Source: an uncultured Verrucomicrobiota bacterium
Lineage (GTDB): Bacteria; Verrucomicrobiota; Kiritimatiellia; RFP12; UBA1067
Direction of reading: 5' to 3'
DNA length: 12,387 bases
Assembly: GCA_946631535.1 (NCBI GenBank)
Contig: CAMPAF010000048.1
Span: 1-12,387, forward strand
Shown: in pieces, positions 7,242 through 12,387 of the stretch
Layout of the letters: every line of letters begins with the position of its first letter
Position numbering within the stretch: the stretch's first letter is position 1
The notes under the pieces: generated by a model
What the model was told of the DNA's origin: nothing
The model's database searches: none
What the model saw: the letters and a program-made list of their open reading frames with translations, nothing else
Translations under genes and position numbers: made by a program

Positions 7242-9218
7242 TCACTCCATTCCCAGTTGGTCGAAGATTGGCGCCAGTTCCTCCGCCCAGATGTCGTAGG
7301 CGGGCGGCGCGGGATGAAGGTTGTCGGGCATCATCAAGTCCTTCTTCAACGTACCGTCGGAATTGAGGAAGCGTGCGTTGAAGTCGCACCAGATGACGCG
7401 CCGGCCGTCCACAAATGGCCGGATCAGCTCGTTGACCTTCGAATTGCGCACGCGCCACGGGTGGTCTGCCGTGGCGCCGCTCGGGAAGATCGGATGCAGC
7501 ACGACCTTCGCCAGCGGCTGCTTCAGGACGATGAGATCGAGAATGGCCTTGATCCCCGCGGCCGTCTCCTCCGGCTTGCCACCGTTGTTGGTGCCGATCA
7601 TCAGCACGATGCACTTCGCCGTGTAGCCATCCAGTTCGCCGTTCAGCAGACGCCACAGCACGTTTTGCGTGCCGTCGCCGCCGAAGCCGAGGTTCAGGAC
7701 GGAATATCTCTTTTTCAGCTCGGCAAGCGGCTTCCCGCCGTAGTCGGACCCCGGCCCTCGGGCGCCTTCCCAGTTGTGGGTGATGGAATCGCCGATGAAG
7801 ACGATGTCGATCTTGCCGCCGGACGCCGCGATCTGGGCCAGTTTCTCGGCATGGCGTTTCTCCCACCAGCCGGGATACGGATCCCAGCTGCGCTTCATCC
7901 CGATGCAGCTTTTCGGCGTCGTCGCCGCATATCGTCCCTCGAGGTGAAGCCGCGTGAACATGTCCACAAGCTCGCGGTACGGCTCCGACTTCTCGTTGAC
8001 CAGCCCGTAGTTCGAGTCCTCCCCGCCGACGTTGATGCCGAGCGCCGGCTCGTCCACCCACATGAACCAGTCGTATCCCACGACGTACGGACGCGACATG
8101 AAAAAGCGCGCGAACGCCTCGGCCACCAGGGCCCGTTCCCTCTGCGTCGATGTCCGCTGGCCCGCCCCGTGTTTGCACGGGAGCCCGGCGTCTAGGCCCA
8201 CGACCGCCCACTCCGTGACGAGGAACGGCTTCTTCGCGACGGCATGATACTCGTCGAACACTTCGGCCAGCGACCGTCCCCCTCTCTTTTCCAGCAGCTC
8301 GCCCGTTTTCCAGACCCTGTGCGGATAGCAGTTGAACGACACGACGTCGCAGTACCGTCCGGCCACCTCCCAGACGATCTTGTGCGCCCCGCCGAAACCG
8401 GCGAAGCGGCAACCGAGAACCAGGTGGTTCGGATCGTGCCTCCGCACGGCATTCACACATGTCGAGAAGTAGCGATCGGCCACGAGTGCAAGGAACTCGG
8501 CCTTCGCCGCTTCAAGCGGCTCGTCCGCCGGCCGCGCCGCACGGAACGCATCCAGCGCTTTGCGCGCGCTGTGTTCCGGCGGAAGCGCCGCCACCGCGTC
8601 GAACATGCCTTCCGTGCCACCACGTTCCTTCACGCCGGCATTTCCCCACCAGGCCAGCTCGTTGTCGAGAAAATATCCGATCAGCGTCCGGTCGTCCTTC
8701 AGGGCGCCGCACCGCGCGGCCGCCCACGCCTCGCACCGAGCCACGAACCCGGTGGAGAACACGTTGGGGAAATAAGTGCAGGGGCTTTGTCCCGACTTGA
8801 TGGCCAAGTCCGGATCGTTGTTCCAGTCGGTCCGGTACACGCGCTTGCCGAAATCAAGCGTCACCGTGTGCGCCAGTTCGCGATGGAGCAGCGCGTCGTC
8901 GGGAACGCCCGTCAGCGTGTTGAACCCCCACTTCTTCAGACGGTCGACCGTCTCGATGCGCCACGCCTCCTCGGATGCGTAGTGCGCCTTGTTCCACTCA
9001 AGGTGCGGGAACTTCTTGAGCACGGCGCACCAGTGCCCCTTGAACTGCACATGGTCGACGCCGCGCACGAAGAAGGTCTTGCCCTCGCCGTCAAGCAATG
9101 CATCGCGTCCGTCCTTCCGCGTGTCCAGACGAAAGAAACCCGTCCCGCCTGCCGTGCAGAGGGCGGGGATCGACGCGGCGAGAACGAACGTGCAAAGAAA
9201 CGCCTGTCTCATGCGCAT
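7242..9218 (-). CDS. Gene B: agarase-like (GH50-type) glycosidase fused to an SGNH/GDSL esterase
   Basis: A predicted secreted 658-residue bifunctional enzyme. Residues 1-23 are a Sec signal peptide (hydrophobic FVLAASIPALCTA, signal peptidase I type). Residues about 28-425 are a clan GH-A TIM barrel of the GH50 agarase type: WGFNTLTG (97-104), the acid/base in GYFLDNELAWWG (Glu187), and the nucleophile in FLVTEWAV (Glu336). Near the barrel end is FMWVDEP. Residues about 468-655 are an SGNH hydrolase: GDSIT (Ser478), NLGFGGDGTQN, IGTNN (Asn544) and MPDNLHP (Asp632, His635). So all four catalytic blocks appear intact. It probably cleaves a beta-glycosidic backbone and removes acyl groups from the same polymer; the substrate is unknown. 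ATG 9218 is chosen because AGGTGA lies 8 bases upstream. ATG 9212 and an upstream GTG at 9230 are alternatives. Gene A ends 8 bases before it, and gene C starts 2 bases after it. Confidence 0.88.
   Translation of the reverse strand: MRMRQAFLCTFVLAASIPALCTAGGTGFFRLDTRKDGRDALLDGEGKTFFVRGVDHVQFKGHWCAVLKKFPHLEWNKAHYASEEAWRIETVDRLKKWGFNTLTGVPDDALLHRELAHTVTLDFGKRVYRTDWNNDPDLAIKSGQSPCTYFPNVFSTGFVARCEAWAAARCGALKDDRTLIGYFLDNELAWWGNAGVKERGGTEGMFDAVAALPPEHSARKALDAFRAARPADEPLEAAKAEFLALVADRYFSTCVNAVRRHDPNHLVLGCRFAGFGGAHKIVWEVAGRYCDVVSFNCYPHRVWKTGELLEKRGGRSLAEVFDEYHAVAKKPFLVTEWAVVGLDAGLPCKHGAGQRTSTQRERALVAEAFARFFMSRPYVVGYDWFMWVDEPALGINVGGEDSNYGLVNEKSEPYRELVDMFTRLHLEGRYAATTPKSCIGMKRSWDPYPGWWEKRHAEKLAQIAASGGKIDIVFIGDSITHNWEGARGPGSDYGGKPLAELKKRYSVLNLGFGGDGTQNVLWRLLNGELDGYTAKCIVLMIGTNNGGKPEETAAGIKAILDLIVLKQPLAKVVLHPIFPSGATADHPWRVRNSKVNELIRPFVDGRRVIWCDFNARFLNSDGTLKKDLMMPDNLHPAPPAYDIWAEELAPIFDQLGME
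7245..7248 (-). promoter_or_regulatory. Ribosome binding site of gene C (inside the end of gene B)
   Basis: GGAG on the minus strand, 5 bases before ATG 7239 and overlapping the last codons of gene B. It decides the start of gene C against a far longer in-frame extension that would run through gene B. A signal peptide begins directly at this ATG. Confidence 0.6.
7254..7817 (-). other. C-terminal SGNH/GDSL hydrolase domain of gene B
   Basis: This domain covers residues about 468-655 of gene B. It resembles the PAF-acetylhydrolase-like branch of the GDSL family: IDIVFIGDSITHNWEG, LNLGFGGDGTQNVLWRL, IVLMIGTNNGG, VVLHPIFPSG and MMPDNLHP then YDIWAEEL. These carry the block I Ser, block II Gly, block III Asn and block V Asp/His. 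Members found beside glycosidases are usually carbohydrate O-acetyl esterases. That activity is inferred here, not shown. Confidence 0.85.
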
Positions 9219-9226
9219 TCCCGATC

Positions 9227-9232
9227 TCACCT
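9227..9232 (-). promoter_or_regulatory. Ribosome binding site of gene B, overlapping the gene A stop
   Basis: The minus strand reads AGGTGA, 8 bases before ATG 9218. The TGA inside it is the stop codon of gene A, so termination on A and initiation on B share the same bases. This supports ATG 9218 as the start and implies translational coupling. Confidence 0.55.
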
Positions 9233-12200
9233 GAAGATCAGCATCGTGCCGGCGAAGTCCTGGAAGTGCGAGAGCGTCGCGCCGCCATTGTCATTCGTGC
9301 CGGGAGTGTAGGCGAACTCGAGTGTGAACGAGGCGGCGTCGGACACGATCGCATCGGACACCGCGCCGGACGCGGCCGTGTAGCTTCTGTACGGCTCGCC
9401 GTTCAACAGCACCGCGAGCGTGCCCGTGCCGGACACGGACACATCGAACTGATAGCGTTTCCCGCGTCGCGTCCCCGACGCCCAGTTGAGCGCCAGCGTC
9501 CCGTCCGGCAGGAACACGCCGTCTCCGCGCTCCTCGGCGGCGGGATCGGCGGCCGTGACCTCCACGCCGCGTCCCAGCACTTTGGAGTAGCGCTCCTTCC
9601 AGTCCGCCTCGAAAGCGCCCACGTCCAGCTTGAGGCCGTTGACGAAACGCGGCTTTTTCTCGCAGTCGAAGTCGCCAAGCAAGTCGGCGTCGTAGATCGT
9701 CGCGTCGCCCGCGTCGATCGCCACGCTGGAGCCGATTGCCGGGCGCCCGTCCTCGTCAAGCGCGAAATCCGCAGTCGGCACGAACCGACAGTTGTTCGTG
9801 GTGAAGTTCGTGTCGCTGAAGGTAAACGCCGCGTTGAAGATGCAGTTCGAATAGGCCGTTCCGCTGCCGGCGTGTTGGGTGACCTTGCCGAAGAGCAGGC
9901 AGTTGTTGACGGTCGCACGAGACCCCATGCGGTACAACGTATCGACGGCACCGCCGCTAGCGCTGGTGTTGTCCGGCCCGATCGTGCAGGAGTGGATCCT
10001 GTACATATCGGCGACCGTCCACATGCCGCGCGAATGGTTTACGAGGCAATTGAACAAATGCGCGTAGCGCGCGGCGGGGGCATTCCCGACAGGGGAGCAT
10101 CGGCAGTCGACGATCCGGCAACGGCGGAGGGTGCCTTTGTACGTGCCGCCGCCGACGAGGGCGTAGCAGTTGGAGATGACGCAGTCCTCCACCACGGCTG
10201 TTTCATCCGCACACAACACGCCACCGCCGCAACTTGCATCGTCAATGCCGTTAAAGCTCGTCCGTCCGCCGGTGAGCGTGAACCCCTTCACGGAACCGCC
10301 CGCGTACACGCCTGCGCAACGCACGGCATTGAGGCCGTCGCCGTAACCTTCATACGTCTCGTTCGCCGTATCGGGGGCGCCGACGATGAACGTCTCGGCC
10401 GCGCCCTCGTCGGAGACGAGCGTGACGCCACTGTTCACGATCGCGCGGGAACCGATCACTTTCGACACGGTCGCACCGATTGTCGTCGTGTTCGTCATCG
10501 TGCCTTCATCGTAGACGCCCGGCGCGACATGGACCGTGTCGCCGGACCTCTGGTAATTCAGCGCGTCGCACAGGCGGCGGAGCGGCGACATCGACGTGCC
10601 GTACCCGTCGTCGCGTCCGTTCACGGCGTCCACGTACCAGTGCGAGTCGTACACGGCCGTGATCGTCACCGGTTCCTCCAGCCCGCCCGCCGGCACCGTG
10701 TACGTGAAGCTCGTGCCGGCGAACGGCTGCCGCGCGCCGTTCACCGCAAAGCCGAGGAAAGGCCGCTTATGCGCCAGCGTCGCCGTCACCGACACCGTCG
10801 TGCCCGGCGCAGGATCCACCGTGACCGACGCCGGGGAGATGCCTTCACCGGACACGGCCAGGACAGGTGCTACCTTCCTGTATGCGCCGACTGTGAACGT
10901 TCCGTCACCCGAGAAATCGGGCACGATGCCGTCCAGCGACATCGTCGCAAGCCGATACGCCGCCGCGTCGTGTGCAGCCACATACGACCCATACCCGACC
11001 GCCGGCGACGTCGGCAGTAGGCGGAAATCTCCGTTCACGGCGTCAACGAACTGGACAAACCCCTTGCCGGACTTGTAGTCGCCCGTCAATGACGTCACAT
11101 ACGTCACCTTCGTCGAGTTGAGGATTTTCGTGTCGATTACGATACCGTACACCTCCTTGTTGCGATACGCGCCAAAGCCCATGAAGATCGAATTACGGTG
11201 CGTGCCGCTCTGACCGTGCGCCCCATATCCCGAGAAATTACCGTTCTCGCCCTCTGAATAGACCGTGCAATCGTACACCTCCTCGCTCTGCCCTGCGCCG
11301 AACACCGGAGCCTCGATGGCGGAGCAGGCCCAGTTGTTCGCAACGAGGCAGGACGTGAAATCGCTTGCGAGCGTATAGGCTCCGCTACCACCCGTAGTAA
11401 TTGTCCGATTCCCGATGATTTTTGAGCGAGAGAAAAGCAGATGGCTGGTCGAGCCGTGGCCCACCGCCGCGAGCCCGGCGAAGTTGCTGGACACGATACA
11501 GTCGAGAACCTGGAACGCCGCCCCCGAGGCAAGAACGGCGCCGCTCCTGTTTACATCGGCAGATGCAGAACCGGCACCCGCATGTCCGCCCGTCAGCGTG
11601 AAGCCCTGCACCGCGCCGCTCGCAGAGGCGCAGAGGCAGCGGGTGGCGTTCGCGCCGCAGCCGTACACGTCGTCCCCTGCGTCCGGGTCGCGCGCGCCTT
11701 CGATGACCGTGTTCTCGGCACCCTCCACGCCCACGAGGCGGATGTGCCGTCCCTGGAACGCCACGCGGTTGTTCAGTCCGCCGATCACGCTTGAGCCGCC
11801 GTTCTTGTAGGTGCCGCGCGCGGCGTAGATCACGGCGTAGCCGCCGGACGCGACGGCGTCGGCCGCGTCCTGGAGCGTCGTGAACGGATGTTCCGCCGTG
11901 CCGTCGGCAAGCGAGGCGTCCGCGTTCGGGTCGGCGTAGAATGTCTGCGCCGCGCGCTTGGTCGTCAGAGTCAGCGAGGAGGACGGATGCGGCATGATCA
12001 GATACGTGCCGTCCATCAGCGGGAAACGCTCCATCGAGTCGGCGCCGCTTGACGCGAAGCCGTATTCGTTCGTGCCGTTCGCCCAGAGCGGCTTGAAGCG
12101 CGCGAAGGACGGCCAGTTCGTGGCATGCCAGTAGAACTTCTGCTGATACCAGTTGTTCGTCACGCCGTTGAACACGAGTTTGTCGCCATCCGCGATACCA

Positions 12201-12387
12201 GACGTGGCGAAGATGGTCATCCCCGAAGCCGGTGCGCACGGCGTCTGGATCGCGCCCACGGCGATCGTCTCGGACGACGGATCGACCGCCGTGCCCTCGT
12301 AGTCCTTCGTGCGGTATTTCTCGGGGATCTGGGCGAGGTGCACGCCCTTACCGGCGGTGAGAACGGCGGCGGAGGTAATGGGGCGCA
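9227..12387 (-). CDS. Gene A: large duplicated parallel beta-helix protein, 5' end beyond the window (partial)
   Basis: The frame is open to the window edge; 1052 residues and the TGA are visible. A GTG at 12343 would be an internal start, but the frame stays open through 14 more codons, so the true start lies outside. Visible layout: residues about 1-145, a beta-rich, Trp/Tyr-rich region I cannot name; about 150-503, a first right-handed beta-helix opening with a DUF1565-like segment (HPFTTLQDA, then ARGTY); about 504-582, an InlB-like beta linker; about 583-927, a second beta-helix (VDAVNGRDDGYG, APGVYDEG) ending in a choice-of-anchor-Q-like cap (SSVAIDAGD, LDVGAFE); about 930-1052, a C-terminal beta domain ending GTMLIFR. 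Both helices carry GFTLTGG. Such proteins are normally exported and bind or cleave polysaccharide, or act as adhesins. I see no lyase active-site signature, so no enzyme activity is claimed. It leads the glycosidase cluster. Confidence 0.85.
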   Translation of the reverse strand, partial: RPITSAAVLTAGKGVHLAQIPEKYRTKDYEGTAVDPSSETIAVGAIQTPCAPASGMTIFATSGIADGDKLVFNGVTNNWYQQKFYWHATNWPSFARFKPLWANGTNEYGFASSGADSMERFPLMDGTYLIMPHPSSSLTLTTKRAAQTFYADPNADASLADGTAEHPFTTLQDAADAVASGGYAVIYAARGTYKNGGSSVIGGLNNRVAFQGRHIRLVGVEGAENTVIEGARDPDAGDDVYGCGANATRCLCASASGAVQGFTLTGGHAGAGSASADVNRSGAVLASGAAFQVLDCIVSSNFAGLAAVGHGSTSHLLFSRSKIIGNRTITTGGSGAYTLASDFTSCLVANNWACSAIEAPVFGAGQSEEVYDCTVYSEGENGNFSGYGAHGQSGTHRNSIFMGFGAYRNKEVYGIVIDTKILNSTKVTYVTSLTGDYKSGKGFVQFVDAVNGDFRLLPTSPAVGYGSYVAAHDAAAYRLATMSLDGIVPDFSGDGTFTVGAYRKVAPVLAVSGEGISPASVTVDPAPGTTVSVTATLAHKRPFLGFAVNGARQPFAGTSFTYTVPAGGLEEPVTITAVYDSHWYVDAVNGRDDGYGTSMSPLRRLCDALNYQRSGDTVHVAPGVYDEGTMTNTTTIGATVSKVIGSRAIVNSGVTLVSDEGAAETFIVGAPDTANETYEGYGDGLNAVRCAGVYAGGSVKGFTLTGGRTSFNGIDDASCGGGVLCADETAVVEDCVISNCYALVGGGTYKGTLRRCRIVDCRCSPVGNAPAARYAHLFNCLVNHSRGMWTVADMYRIHSCTIGPDNTSASGGAVDTLYRMGSRATVNNCLLFGKVTQHAGSGTAYSNCIFNAAFTFSDTNFTTNNCRFVPTADFALDEDGRPAIGSSVAIDAGDATIYDADLLGDFDCEKKPRFVNGLKLDVGAFEADWKERYSKVLGRGVEVTAADPAAEERGDGVFLPDGTLALNWASGTRRGKRYQFDVSVSGTGTLAVLLNGEPYRSYTAASGAVSDAIVSDAASFTLEFAYTPGTNDNGGATLSHFQDFAGTMLIFR
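9605..10639 (-). repeat. Beta-helix unit 2 of gene A (diverged internal duplication)
   Basis: The unit runs from WYVDAVNGRDDGYG through SPLRRLCDAL, VHVAPGVYDEG, VSDEGAAETFIVGAPD, GFTLTGG (10265-10285), VEDCVISNCYALVGGG and FNCLVNH, to a cap with SSVAIDAGD and LDVGAFE. The cap fits the choice-of-anchor-Q pattern (SPaIDaG ... DiGAfE) better than that of unit 1 does. Its GFTLTGG motif lies 440 residues downstream of the one in unit 1, which sets the period of the duplication. Confidence 0.75.
10640..10876 (-). other. InlB-like beta linker domain between the two beta-helices of gene A
   Basis: About 79 residues. They read VSGEGISPASVTVDPAPG, TVSVTATLAHKRPFLGFAVNG, SFTYTVPAGG and EPVTITAVYD. The pattern of a Pro-Gly turn, alternating hydrophobic strands, 'F.GF.VNG' and a closing 'TITAVYD' is that of the divergent InlB B-repeat or bacterial-repeat beta domains found as spacers in surface proteins. 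The fold assignment comes from this pattern only. Confidence 0.6.
10877..11938 (-). repeat. Beta-helix unit 1 of gene A (diverged internal duplication)
   Basis: This is a protein-level repeat unit. It starts at TFYADPNADAS and runs through HPFTTLQDA, ARGTYKNGG, IRLVGVEGAENTVIEGA, GFTLTGG (11585-11605), VLDCIVSSN and DCTVYSEG. It ends with a cap reading NGDFRLLPTSPAVGYG and then TFTVGAYRK. The order of motifs matches unit 2 at 9605-10639. The rungs carry repeated Asn and Cys positions typical of a parallel beta-helix. Boundaries are approximate and were set by eye. Confidence 0.75.

Noticed and set aside
5968..7299. Plus-strand open frame of about 443 codons, antisense to gene C
   Set aside because: Shadow of the gene C codons, with no recognisable motif.
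7240..8460. In-frame upstream extension of gene C by about 407 codons through gene B
   Set aside because: The extension is an out-of-frame reading of gene B. The signal peptide and ribosome site place the start at 7239.
9150..9218. Lipoprotein signal in gene B (Cys near the end of the signal peptide, IPALCTA)
   Set aside because: The residues before Cys (P-A-L) do not fit a lipobox, which needs Gly, Ala or Ser at -1. A signal peptidase I site after CTA fits better.
9098..11020. Plus-strand open frame of about 640 codons, antisense to gene A and the start of gene B
   Set aside because: It is rich in Arg, His, Val and Ala with no domain, and lies opposite clear beta-helix coding. Long antisense frames are expected when the real gene has GC-rich third positions.
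12341..12343. GTG as the true start of gene A
   Set aside because: The frame remains open upstream to the window end, no signal peptide follows the GTG, and no good ribosome site precedes it. The gene is taken as truncated by the window.
1..12387. CRISPR array, tRNA, insertion sequence or integrase
   Set aside because: The window is coding almost end to end. No direct-repeat array, tRNA-like fold, inverted terminal repeats or transposase motifs were seen.

Overview
The window is one tightly packed, one-directional gene cluster. Six genes, two of them cut by the window ends, all lie on the minus strand, so transcription runs from base 12387 towards base 1. In that order they are: (A) a large secreted or surface parallel beta-helix protein, 5' end missing; (B) an agarase-like (GH50-type) TIM-barrel glycosidase fused to an SGNH/GDSL esterase; (C) a second agarase-like glycosidase, with a different C-terminal domain; (D) and (E) two paralogous six-hairpin, (alpha/alpha)6-barrel glycosidases distantly like GH65/GH95; (F) the N-terminal part of an alpha-L-rhamnosidase-like (GH78-type) protein, 3' end missing.

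Gene junctions are a 4-base ATGA overlap (C/D and D/E) or gaps of 8, 2 and 10 bases (A/B, B/C, E/F). I see no promoter or terminator inside, so the simplest reading is one polycistronic, largely translation-coupled transcript. All five genes whose start is visible begin with a Sec signal peptide, so the products act outside the cytoplasm. B and C are paralogs side by side, and so are D and E. The cluster therefore seems to have grown by local duplication and divergence, with the copies changing accessory domains and active-site residues.

Together the genes look like an extracellular carbohydrate-degradation locus. An endo- or exo-acting GH-A-clan enzyme, an O-deacylating esterase, inverting-type (alpha/alpha)6 debranching enzymes and a rhamnosidase-like enzyme suggest an acylated, branched polysaccharide, possibly rhamnose-, fucose- or galactose-containing. 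The substrate is inference. No SusC/SusD pair, sulfatase, transporter or regulator is inside the window.

The base composition is GC-rich, and the proteins resemble those of the PVC superphylum. The marks are duplicated beta-helix proteins with choice-of-anchor-Q-like ends and InlB-like linkers, and large secreted glycosidase arrays without SusCD. Kiritimatiellota or a relative (Lentisphaerota, Verrucomicrobiota), gut or marine, is my best guess, but no marker gene confirms it. There is no tRNA, rRNA, CRISPR or mobile element, and no non-coding stretch longer than about ten bases. The long open frames on the plus strand are antisense shadows of GC-rich genes.
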